DNA from: an uncultured Alphaproteobacteria bacterium
GTDB lineage: Bacteria; Pseudomonadota; Alphaproteobacteria; RF32; CAG-239
DNA length: 12,355 bases
Assembly: GCA_934248075.1 (NCBI GenBank)
Contig: CAKQKH010000031.1
Span: 1 to 12,355 of the forward strand
Reading direction: 5' to 3'
Part shown: positions 1 to 6,366 of the stretch, one piece after another
Layout of the letters: each line of letters begins with the position of its first letter
Position numbering within the stretch: the first letter of the stretch is position 1
The notes under the pieces: generated by a model
Database searches by the model: none
What the model saw: the letters and a program-made list of their open reading frames with translations, nothing else
Told to the model about the DNA's origin: nothing
Made by a program: the position numbers and the translations under genes

Positions 1-1763
1 ATATTTATCAAATTCTCGGTGAATTCCTGACGATTGGTAATGATTGAATAATTATTCCCTAACTCCGCAGTAAAAGCTCTAATACTTTTTAAAGCGCCGG
101 CGATTTCTTTAAGACTCTGAGCAATATCGCTTTGATTACTCCAATCAACGGTATTCAACCCCAGCGCGCCGGCCGACATATCCTTACCATTAACATTCAA
201 ATCGGCGTCGCCTTTTTCATTAAACCGCACGTTCAGTTTTTCATTTTTGAGCAGATTTACTCCCTTGTATGACGAATCTTTGATGATTGTGTCATACTGT
301 GTCAAGATATTTTGGTAGGGTGTCGAATCGTAATAAAAACCTAGGCTATTGGGCGTTTCTGGTACGATATTGTTCCAGTCAATGTGAGCCTGAGAGGAGG
401 TTTTGGTGAACTCGGTCATTGATTGCATATTATCTATGGTTAGAAATTTATCGCTCGGTGATTCACTAGTTTTTTGATATCCGTTTGACACGAAATTTTG
501 TTCTTGCCCTTGATGAAAAATATTAATTTGGCTGCCGGCGGCAATGTCAATTTTATTTGTTTTGCTGGTATTGCCTCTATCATAGTATAACCAAGAATTA
601 TCAGTGATTTTGAAATTAAGTCGTGCCGAACTTTTGATATTTACGGTGTTGCCGCAATAATTTGCATATCCCCATAAACTTAGAGGTATGCCGTCTTTTC
701 CTTGCTCAACATTTAAGGTTCCGGAGATGTTTAGGGTTGAATCGTTTAAGATGCCGGCCGCGTCTCTGCGATCTGATTTGACATTGACCGTTGCGCCGGC
801 GGCGATGTTGGTGGTGGCGTTTATCCATGTATAAATGGCGGCTCCGCTTGAAAAGTTAGTGTCCGGAAGCCAGATATCCGTGGTGCTATCGCTTAAATAG
901 TTAATTACGCCGCCGTCGTGGGCAAAGGTTCCGCTAACGTAATAGCCGGTGCCTTCTATTCGGTTGTGGCCGGTGACATTAATTGTGGCGCCAGTTTCGT
1001 TGGTTTTTATGGCGGCTGATGCAGCTCCAGGAATGGGATTTTGAGTTTGCCGCATATTGATGTTAATGTTGTTAACAGTGGCGCTGGAGTTTATTTTAGT
1101 TAAATGTATAGCGTTTGTTCCTATTTCTGAGGCGGTTGAGTCTAATGATATTTGCAAATCAGAAACTAAAGTGTTATCGGCTAAAAGAATACATGATTCA
1201 TTGCGTGTTGAGGTTGAGACAAAATTAATTTGTGAGATTTTTTGACTGCCGGTGTAGCCGGTAAAATATTCGGTGCCGACTAATTTCTGTCCGGCTTGAA
1301 GTCTTATACCTCTACCCGTAAAATAATCGATTTGGCCATAAACACAGATAGTTTCCTTGCCGGCGGCGACGGCGTCTTTAAGTTCTTGCGCCGTGGTGAC
1401 CACTGCGCCGTTGGCGCCGACTTTTTCCTCAAAAAAAGCTTTGGGCGGTATGGTGTTGGTTTCTAAAGCGGAGGTGGCAACCGCTGCGGCCTGTTCAAGG
1501 AATGTCGCGCCGGTTTCTAAGGCCGTGGTGGCGGTTTTGATAGTGCTGACCGCTTGCCCCATGGAGTCAAGAAGCGCGTCAAGGTCGTTGGCGCGGTTAT
1601 TAAGATTTCTGGCAGTGTAATAAGAACTGGGATTGTCGATTGCCGAATTAACCTTGTTGCCGGTGGCGAGTTTGTTTTGGGTAGCGCCAACCGTCCTGCT
1701 GATGTTCTGCAGGCTCAACAAATTGTTCCGCATACTTGCGGTGAGGCTGATGTTGCCGCTCAA
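1..1763 (-). CDS. Flagellin with a large beta-helix insertion, partial (C-terminus beyond left edge)
   Basis: Flagellar filament subunit; 587 codons are open and uninterrupted, and the last 40-50 residues lie outside the window. Residues 1-101 are a typical alphaproteobacterial D0/D1 N-terminus, with SLTASMRNNLLSLQ, a KLATGNKVNSAIDNPSSYYTA stretch and a LNNRANDLDALLDSMGQAV stretch. Residues 489-587 are the returning D1 helix, including YKGVNLL (499-505), ALGLNTVDW and TNRQEFTENLIN. Between them, about 103-448, is a region not expected in a flagellin. It opens like a pectate lyase (VTTAQELKDAVAAGKETICVYG, 122-143) and continues with short repeating beta rungs such as ATINVTG, ATVNVKS, STLNISGTLNV and NTVNIKS. 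It holds three cysteines (C140, C191, C370). The start is TTG at 1763: an in-frame TAA lies three codons upstream, GGAG is 9 nt upstream, and the protein then begins at the family's usual N-terminus. Flagellin identity is very sure; the beta-helix fold is inferred from sequence pattern. Confidence 0.93.
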   Translation of the reverse strand, partial: MSGNISLTASMRNNLLSLQNISRTVGATQNKLATGNKVNSAIDNPSSYYTARNLNNRANDLDALLDSMGQAVSTIKTATTALETGATFLEQAAAVATSALETNTIPPKAFFEEKVGANGAVVTTAQELKDAVAAGKETICVYGQIDYFTGRGIRLQAGQKLVGTEYFTGYTGSQKISQINFVSTSTRNESCILLADNTLVSDLQISLDSTASEIGTNAIHLTKINSSATVNNININMRQTQNPIPGAASAAIKTNETGATINVTGHNRIEGTGYYVSGTFAHDGGVINYLSDSTTDIWLPDTNFSSGAAIYTWINATTNIAAGATVNVKSDRRDAAGILNDSTLNISGTLNVEQGKDGIPLSLWGYANYCGNTVNIKSSARLNFKITDNSWLYYDRGNTSKTNKIDIAAGSQINIFHQGQEQNFVSNGYQKTSESPSDKFLTIDNMQSMTEFTKTSSQAHIDWNNIVPETPNSLGFYYDSTPYQNILTQYDTIIKDSSYKGVNLLKNEKLNVRFNEKGDADLNVNGKDMSAGALGLNTVDWSNQSDIAQSLKEIAGALKSIRAFTAELGNNYSIITNRQEFTENLIN

Positions 1764-1767
1764 TTTA

Positions 1768-1776
1768 CCTTACTCC
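1768..1776 (-). promoter_or_regulatory. Ribosome binding site deciding the TTG start of flagellin
   Basis: On the minus strand GGAGTAAGG precedes the TTG codon; GGAG is 9 nt and AAGG 4 nt from it. The TAA inside this motif is in frame with the flagellin, so no upstream start is possible. Confidence 0.75.
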
Positions 1777-1819
1777 GACTTTCATTAACATACGACATTA
1801 TGGTATATTGACGATAAAA

Positions 1820-1833
1820 GCCAAGCCGTTCCC
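1820..1833 (-). promoter_or_regulatory. Possible sigma-54-type (-24/-12) promoter of flagellin
   Basis: The minus strand reads GGGAACGGCTTGGC, with GG and GC separated by 10 nt as in -24/-12 promoters; the -12 part TGGCT is one base from TTGCT. The -24 part matches the consensus poorly outside the GG. It would start transcription about 45 nt before the TTG codon. Sigma-54 flagellin promoters are known in Alphaproteobacteria such as Caulobacter. No convincing sigma-28 site was seen in 1764-1904. Confidence 0.28.
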
Positions 1834-1904
1834 GCAGTTTTCAACAAGATATTTTGCAAAATTGCTACAAAAATGACCAATTCATCGGAAAAATGGAAAC
1901 AGCG

Positions 1905-3752
1905 TTATCCTTTGGCGCTGATCATTGTGCGAAAAGCGTTGAGGATAGCGATGATTGAGACTCCGACATCGGCGAAAACAGCGGCCCAAATTGAAACATC
2001 GCCAAACGCGCCAAGTCCCAAAATTAGAAATTTTACAGTCAGAGCAAATATAATATTTTGACGAGCAATGCCGACAGTGCGGCGGGCAATTTGAATCGCA
2101 GTGCGTAATTTGGCTAGGTTATCGTCCATAATTACAACGTCGGCGGCCTCTATTGCGGCATCTGATCCGATACCGCCCATGGCAATGCCGACATCTGCTC
2201 TGGCCAGACTGGGGGCATCATTGATACCGTCTCCGATAAAGGCGACTTTGCCGGTGGCATCGCTCAGACATTGCGCAATTCGGGCAACTTTATCTGCCGG
2301 CATAAGCTCGCTATAAACCTGATCTATTTTTAGTTTGCGCGCAACATTTTGAGCAATGGCTTGGCGGTCTCCGGTCAGCATGATTGTTTGATTAATGCCA
2401 ATGGCGCGCAAGTCGGAAATTGTGGCCGCAGCTTCGGGCTTGAGTTGATCGCGGATTAGTAAATATCCGGCATATTGGTTGTCTATGGCGACATATATTG
2501 GCGAGCCGATAGACCTTACGGCAGGAACATTTAGGTGCAAAGAGGACATGAGGCGTCGATTGCCGACGTGTACCGAGTGTCCGTCCACAATGGCACGGAC
2601 GCCTAATCCGGCAAGCTCTTCAATGTCGCCGCCTAATCGGGATAAATCCAGCTTGCGGCCATAGCGCTGTTTGACAGACAAGGCAACCGGATGAGGTGAA
2701 TGGGCCTCGGCATAAGCGGCGTATTCCAGCAGCTGTTTGGCGGTTGTTGATTGGGGAACAACCTTAACAACGACAAAACGGCCAAAGGTGAGGGTTCCGG
2801 TCTTGTCAAACACCAGACAACGGGTTTGAGCCAAAGACTCCAAATATACACTGCCTTTTATCAAAATTCCTTGACGCGAGGCGGCTCCGATACCGCCAAA
2901 AAAACTTAAGGGTACGGATATCACCAGAGCGCAAGGGCAGGAAATGACCAAAAATGTGATAGCGCGATAAATCCAGATGTTAAAATCAAGAGAGCCTAAT
3001 AGGGGCGGACAAACAGCCAGCCCGATAGCCATAAAAACTACGGTGGGGGTATAATAGCGGGCGAATCTGGTAATCAGATTTTCAACGTGAGCTTTTTGAG
3101 CGGAAGCGTTTTCTACCAGTTGTAAAATTTTGGCAACGGTTGAGTTGGTGTAAAGGCTGGTAACTTTTGCCTCTAAAACTCCGCTTAAATTAACACAGCC
3201 TGAAACAATCGAATCGCCACGGCTGACCGCGCGAGGCAGAGATTCGCCTGTGAGCGCCGCGGTGTCAATATCTGAAGATCCTTTGGTGATGACGGCGTCT
3301 AAAGGAATCCGTTCTCCGGGGCGAATGAGGATAATGTCATTAATATTAACTTGTTCCGGAGAAACAGTAATGATTTTGCCGTTTTGCAACAAATTGGCGA
3401 TGTCCGGTCTGATGTTCATTAAAGACGATATGGATTTACGGGAGCGATTAACCGCATAAGTTTGAAAAAATTCTCCGACTTCATAAAACAGCATAACCGC
3501 CACGGCCTCGGGATATTCTTTGATTGCAAAGGCGGCAAGAGTGGCAATGGTCATGAGCAAATTTTCATCAAAAATTCGGCCGTTGAAAATATTGCGGATA
3601 GATTTGCGAATAATCGGGGTGCCGACGATTAAATAAGATGCTACCAGCAAAATTAAAGCATAGTGAGTTGGCAGCGGAGCGGCTAAAGCGGCAAAAAACA
3701 GCACTCCGGAAATGATGATTTTATATAAGCGTTTTTTTAGAGCATTTGACAT
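1905..3752 (-). CDS. cadA: Zn/Cd/Pb-exporting P1B-type ATPase (CadA/ZntA-like) without N-terminal HMA domain
   Basis: An inner-membrane pump that exports soft divalent metal from the cytoplasm using ATP. Hallmarks in order are TGE of the actuator domain (168-170), the intramembrane metal site SCPC (271-274), the phosphorylated Asp in DKTGT (D316), SPHP of the nucleotide domain (352-355), MLTGD (458-462), GDGIND (507-512), and a last-helix Asp in FADVGVSIIAILNA (D595). The CPC plus the last-helix Asp fit P1B-2 pumps (Zn2+, Cd2+, Pb2+) rather than copper pumps. At 615 residues it is short because it begins almost directly at the first membrane helix; the usual metal-binding domain is encoded by the gene ending one base upstream, in the same frame. 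No clear Shine-Dalgarno precedes its ATG, which directly follows the TAA, so translation is probably coupled to that gene. Exact metal preference cannot be read from sequence. Confidence 0.95.
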   Translation of the reverse strand: MSNALKKRLYKIIISGVLFFAALAAPLPTHYALILLVASYLIVGTPIIRKSIRNIFNGRIFDENLLMTIATLAAFAIKEYPEAVAVMLFYEVGEFFQTYAVNRSRKSISSLMNIRPDIANLLQNGKIITVSPEQVNINDIILIRPGERIPLDAVITKGSSDIDTAALTGESLPRAVSRGDSIVSGCVNLSGVLEAKVTSLYTNSTVAKILQLVENASAQKAHVENLITRFARYYTPTVVFMAIGLAVCPPLLGSLDFNIWIYRAITFLVISCPCALVISVPLSFFGGIGAASRQGILIKGSVYLESLAQTRCLVFDKTGTLTFGRFVVVKVVPQSTTAKQLLEYAAYAEAHSPHPVALSVKQRYGRKLDLSRLGGDIEELAGLGVRAIVDGHSVHVGNRRLMSSLHLNVPAVRSIGSPIYVAIDNQYAGYLLIRDQLKPEAAATISDLRAIGINQTIMLTGDRQAIAQNVARKLKIDQVYSELMPADKVARIAQCLSDATGKVAFIGDGINDAPSLARADVGIAMGGIGSDAAIEAADVVIMDDNLAKLRTAIQIARRTVGIARQNIIFALTVKFLILGLGAFGDVSIWAAVFADVGVSIIAILNAFRTMISAKG

Positions 3753-3965
3753 TTAATAAATCTCGCAGTCAGGTTCAATTTTGGCAGCTAAACGACGAAT
3801 TTCTTTGAGCGTGGCTTGTTCTTCTCCGCAAAAATCAATGGCGAGTTTTTGAGTGATGAAGCTAACGCTGACAGAAATCACATTGTCCAGTTGCCGGATG
3901 GCATTTTCCAGCTCGGCGGCACAGTTGGCGCAGTCTAGGTTTTCGATGGTGTAGGTTTTTTGCAT
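3753..3965 (-). CDS. Free-standing heavy-metal-associated (HMA) domain protein, detached N-terminus of the CadA pump
   Basis: A 70-residue cytoplasmic metal-binding protein consisting of one HMA (ferredoxin-like) domain. The binding motif is LDCANC (C12, C15, preceded by D11), the form seen in Zn/Cd/Pb pumps and closely like the N-terminus of CadA; PDCEIY closes the chain. The ATG at 3965 was chosen because GAGG lies 5 nt upstream and the domain starts right after it. A longer reading from 4034 would begin upstream of the predicted transcription start. Its TAA is followed at once by the pump's ATG, in the same frame, so the pair looks like a normal CadA cut by a single stop codon. It probably delivers metal to the pump or senses metal for it; whether any fused product is made by readthrough is unknown. 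Confidence 0.85.
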   Translation of the reverse strand: MQKTYTIENLDCANCAAELENAIRQLDNVISVSVSFITQKLAIDFCGEEQATLKEIRRLAAKIEPDCEIY

Positions 3966-3983
3966 GTCGGCCTCGATTAAACG

Positions 3984-4001
3984 ATTAAATATATGTTTAA
4001 T
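3984..4001 (-). promoter_or_regulatory. Near-perfect palindrome, probable ArsR/SmtB-family operator
   Basis: The minus strand reads ATTAAACATATATTTAAT, matching its own reverse complement at 16 of 18 bases. It overlaps the last bases of the -10 box and the expected transcription start of the HMA-cadA promoter. AT-rich inverted repeats at this place are typical operators of ArsR/SmtB repressors, and such a gene ends 37 bp upstream at 4038. Binding is inferred. Confidence 0.6.
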
Positions 4002-4028
4002 TGTATTCAGAAAATAGCTGATTGTCAA
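4000..4028 (-). promoter_or_regulatory. Sigma-70-type promoter for the HMA-cadA genes
   Basis: On the minus strand TTGACA (4023-4028) and TACAAT (4000-4005) are separated by exactly 17 nt. Transcription would start near 3993, inside the palindrome at 3984-4001 and downstream of the alternative start at 4034. This lets the efflux genes be transcribed separately from eptA and arsR. Confidence 0.75.
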
Positions 4029-4037
4029 GAGCAAAGT

Positions 4038-4388
4038 CTATTTGGGACAGCGCATGTCAAAAATATCATCAACCGCCTTGTGCAGTAATTGAGCCTCAGG
4101 CGAATCCGACAAGGTATAAAACATTTCTTTGCCATCGCGCCGGCTCTTGAGAAAATTAGCTTGACGCAGGAGTTTGAGGTGATGAGAAACAGCCGGCGAA
4201 CTCATATTTACGGCGGCGGCGATGTTATTGACGCATTCTTCACAGTGGCACAGCAACCACATTATTTTGAGACGCGAAGGGTCGGCAATCAGAGCAAAAG
4301 TGTCGGATACTCTTTCAAACGCCGAAGGTTTGGGCATATGCGTCAGCATATCTTCAATATTGGTATGGTGATGATGCAGTTCATTCAT
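4038..4388 (-). CDS. ArsR/SmtB-family metal-sensing repressor (CadC/SmtB-like)
   Basis: A 116-residue winged-helix dimer expected to repress the metal-export genes until Zn, Cd or Pb binds. The core ALIADPSRLKIMWLL (32-46) is followed by a cysteine cluster CHCEEC (C47, C49, C52) at the alpha-3 position used by CadC-type sensors, then the recognition helix SSPAVSHHLKLL (63-74) and the wing RRDGKEMFYTL (83-93). Near the C-terminus D95, H103 and D107/D108 resemble part of the alpha-5 zinc site of SmtB. The N-terminal tail carries four consecutive histidines (5-8), possibly an extra metal ligand. AAGGA, overlapping the eptA stop codon, lies 7 nt before the ATG, so it is co-translated with eptA. 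Its likely target is the palindrome at 3984-4001. The family is sure; the sensed metal is inferred from the neighbouring pump. Confidence 0.92.
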   Translation of the reverse strand: MNELHHHHTNIEDMLTHMPKPSAFERVSDTFALIADPSRLKIMWLLCHCEECVNNIAAAVNMSSPAVSHHLKLLRQANFLKSRRDGKEMFYTLSDSPEAQLLHKAVDDIFDMRCPK

Positions 4389-4399
4389 GGCATTATCCT

Positions 4400-6010
4400 T
4401 TAGTGGCGACAGGGAGCGAAAATATCCAGCTCCGGTTGGTAAAGGGTGGTTACGGTATTCATAAGCCCAAGCACGGAATGAAAAATATTGTCATGCGAGA
4501 ATCGCAGTGTGGAAGCGTTTTGGCGCAAGCAATGTTCGTCAATGTTGTCATTGCGTTTTTGGGTGTCGGACATCCATAATAAAAACGGAATTTTGATTTG
4601 GGAGTCAGGAGCAATGCGATACGGCAGTCCGTGTAGATAGATGCCGTTTTCACCCAAAGACTCACCGTGATCGGAGATGTAAATAAGGCTGCTTTGATAT
4701 TGCGGATGTTGTTTTAGGATATCTATGACAGAAGATATGATGTGATCTGTATATAAAATGGTATTGTCATAGGTGTTGATGATTTGTTCTTGAGAGCAAT
4801 TTTGAATATCGGCGCTGTTGCATGCGGGAGTGAATTTTTTATATTGATCAGGGTAGCGTTTATAATATGTGGGGCCGTGGCTACCCATGGTATGAAGAAC
4901 GATTACGGAATTTTGCTTTAGGTTGCTGATTTTGTCGTCTAAACCGGAAAGTAAGGCATCATCTTGACAATAGCGGCTAAAACAATATTCGCCGCCGGTT
5001 TGGGTAACGTCTTCATAGGCCACGCGGTCGCAGACACCTTTGCAACCATCGTCATTTTCGCGCCAAAACACATGATTGCCGGCTGATTGCAGAATATCTA
5101 CCAGATTTTGGGTGTGGCGAGCGTCATTAACCTTGAATTGGGAGCGCTCCTGATGTGAAAATATGCAAGGCAAAGAAACCGCGGTGGCAGTGCCGCATGA
5201 TGAAGTATCGACAAAAGTAATGATGTTTTGTTTGCTCAGTTCGGGGTTGGTGGGGCGATTATATCCATAAAGAGCAAAGTTTTGAGCGCGGGCTGTTTCT
5301 CCTACAACCAAAACCAGAAGTTTGATTGCGGCATTGTCAGCGGAGGCGGTATGCGGATTGGCATCTAAAATCAAAAATTTGCGCGTTGCTTGTTTCTGAA
5401 GTTTGTAATATTTGTTGACAGAATAAAGATAGTTGAAGGTGTTAACCAATTTGCGGATTTCACGATTGTTGCGGCCAAATGAGACATATTCTTTATAAGT
5501 GAATGGGGCGCAACAAGCGATGATGAGCAAACATATCAATATTTGTTTGAGCCTTTGCCATATGTCTTTTAGAATACCGGAATATTGAATCTTGGTGCGG
5601 ATTAGAAATATGGCCGGAATAATTGCCGTAACAATAAACCAGATGATGAATGAGCCGGTAATCAAATCAGTGGCCTCACGGGTGTTGGTCTCAATAATGT
5701 TTTGATACATCTCGGCATCAATAAATACACCCAGTTTAAACATGGCATAGTTGGCCGCCGCCGAAACGAACAAAAATGCAATTAGCAGAGGTTTGGCCAG
5801 ATATGGCACAATTATGATACTGAAAAAAATAATCAGAGGAACACACAAAAACACCGGCAGAGATAGCAAAAACAAAGCGGTTGAACAGTTATTAATATCC
5901 AGATTTTCATAGATGAAATTTCCAAACCCCATATTGAGGACAAGCCCAAAGTATAGGGCGGTTAGCAAAATTAGTTTTTGTGAAGATATCTGAAAAGAAA
6001 ATTTCTGCAT
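4400..6010 (-). CDS. eptA: Phosphoethanolamine transferase, EptA/MCR family
   Basis: An inner-membrane enzyme with a periplasmic catalytic domain that moves phosphoethanolamine from phosphatidylethanolamine to lipid A, or possibly another LPS sugar. The 536-residue length is normal. About five membrane helices (roughly 10-30, 45-68, 72-92, 118-138, 155-172) precede an alkaline-phosphatase-like domain. Catalytic residues can be matched to MCR-1: E238 in VGETAR, nucleophile T276 in SCGTATAVSLPC, H378 in MGSHGP, D447-H448 in YISDHGE, and H460 in IYLHGLPY. Cysteine pairs typical of the family are present (C272/C282, C323/C327, C343/C348, C397/C405). The ATG at 6010 has only a weak GGA about 9 nt upstream. 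It is the first gene of a block leading into arsR (11-nt gap), HMA and cadA. Such enzymes lower the negative surface charge and give resistance to cationic peptides and polymyxin. EptB- or CptA-like specificity cannot be excluded. Confidence 0.93.
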   Translation of the reverse strand: MQKFSFQISSQKLILLTALYFGLVLNMGFGNFIYENLDINNCSTALFLLSLPVFLCVPLIIFFSIIIVPYLAKPLLIAFLFVSAAANYAMFKLGVFIDAEMYQNIIETNTREATDLITGSFIIWFIVTAIIPAIFLIRTKIQYSGILKDIWQRLKQILICLLIIACCAPFTYKEYVSFGRNNREIRKLVNTFNYLYSVNKYYKLQKQATRKFLILDANPHTASADNAAIKLLVLVVGETARAQNFALYGYNRPTNPELSKQNIITFVDTSSCGTATAVSLPCIFSHQERSQFKVNDARHTQNLVDILQSAGNHVFWRENDDGCKGVCDRVAYEDVTQTGGEYCFSRYCQDDALLSGLDDKISNLKQNSVIVLHTMGSHGPTYYKRYPDQYKKFTPACNSADIQNCSQEQIINTYDNTILYTDHIISSVIDILKQHPQYQSSLIYISDHGESLGENGIYLHGLPYRIAPDSQIKIPFLLWMSDTQKRNDNIDEHCLRQNASTLRFSHDNIFHSVLGLMNTVTTLYQPELDIFAPCRH

Positions 6011-6101
6011 TTTATAGTTCCGTAGTTTTTATAACAGATGAAACGATAGTCGGATATGTTATTAAATACAAGCAATATTTGTCAGTAAGATATATTTTTT
6101 G

Positions 6102-6130
6102 TTGACAAGGGGGAAAGCTTAATTTATAAG
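6102..6130 (+). promoter_or_regulatory. Sigma-70 promoter of tRNA-Thr
   Basis: Consensus TTGACA (6102-6107), a 17-nt spacer and TATAAG (6125-6130) predict a start near 6137, a few bases before the mature tRNA. Confidence 0.85.
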
Positions 6131-6143
6131 AGGCACAGATTGT

Positions 6144-6219
6144 GCCGACATAGCTCAGTTGGTAGAGCTACTGATTTGTAATCAGTGGGTCGGGAGTTCA
6201 AGTCTCTCTGTCGGCACCA
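6144..6219 (+). tRNA. tRNA-Thr (anticodon UGU)
   Basis: A 76-nt cloverleaf. The acceptor arm GCCGACA pairs with TGTCGGC, the D arm contains AGCTCAGTTGGTAGAGCT, the anticodon stem ACTGA/TCAGT holds loop TTTGTAA with anticodon TGT at 6177-6179, and the T arm contains GGGAGTTCAAGTCTCTC (with GTTCAA). CCA is encoded. It decodes ACA, and with G-U wobble ACG. It has its own promoter and terminator and so is a single-gene transcript. Confidence 0.97.
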
Positions 6220-6224
6220 TTAAT

Positions 6225-6249
6225 AAGCCTCCCTTGCGGAGGTTTTTTT
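6225..6249 (+). terminator. Rho-independent terminator after tRNA-Thr
   Basis: AAGCCTCC and GGAGG followed by T form a stem of about 8 bp (one G-T pair) around a CTTGC loop. Seven T follow. Confidence 0.85.
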
Positions 6250-6307
6250 GTTGCAATAACTTATCCTGAAACTAAACGAGAAAAATTTTATTTTGCAGAT
6301 ATTCTTA

Positions 6308-6336
6308 TTGACTGAGCTTTTTATTGCACTTATATT
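6308..6336 (+). promoter_or_regulatory. Sigma-70 promoter of the YbhN/MprF-like gene
   Basis: TTGACT (6308-6313), a 17-nt spacer and TATATT (6331-6336) predict a start near 6343, giving a leader of about 24 nt. Confidence 0.75.
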
Positions 6337-6366
6337 ATGGAAAGTTTGATTGAAAAAGGATAAAAA

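Noticed and set aside
1..1763. Flagellin region as a pseudogene or two merged genes
   Set aside because: 587 codons read without a stop or shift, and both flagellin ends fall in one frame.
1057..1811. Short plus-strand open frames across the flagellin gene
   Set aside because: They are shadows of the minus-strand gene with low-complexity translations and no ribosome sites.
3966..4034. Longer start for the HMA protein (MLLTISYF...)
   Set aside because: The extension lies mostly upstream of the predicted transcription start and inside the operator; GAGG sits right before the ATG at 3965.
6011..6100. Promoter for eptA on the minus strand
   Set aside because: Several partial matches (for example CTGACA with an 18-nt spacer) were seen, but none is good enough to call, and no copy of the 3984-4001 palindrome is present.
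6144..6219. tRNA-Thr 3' end as an integrase attachment site
   Set aside because: No integrase, no second copy of the tRNA end and no foreign-looking block was seen in the window.
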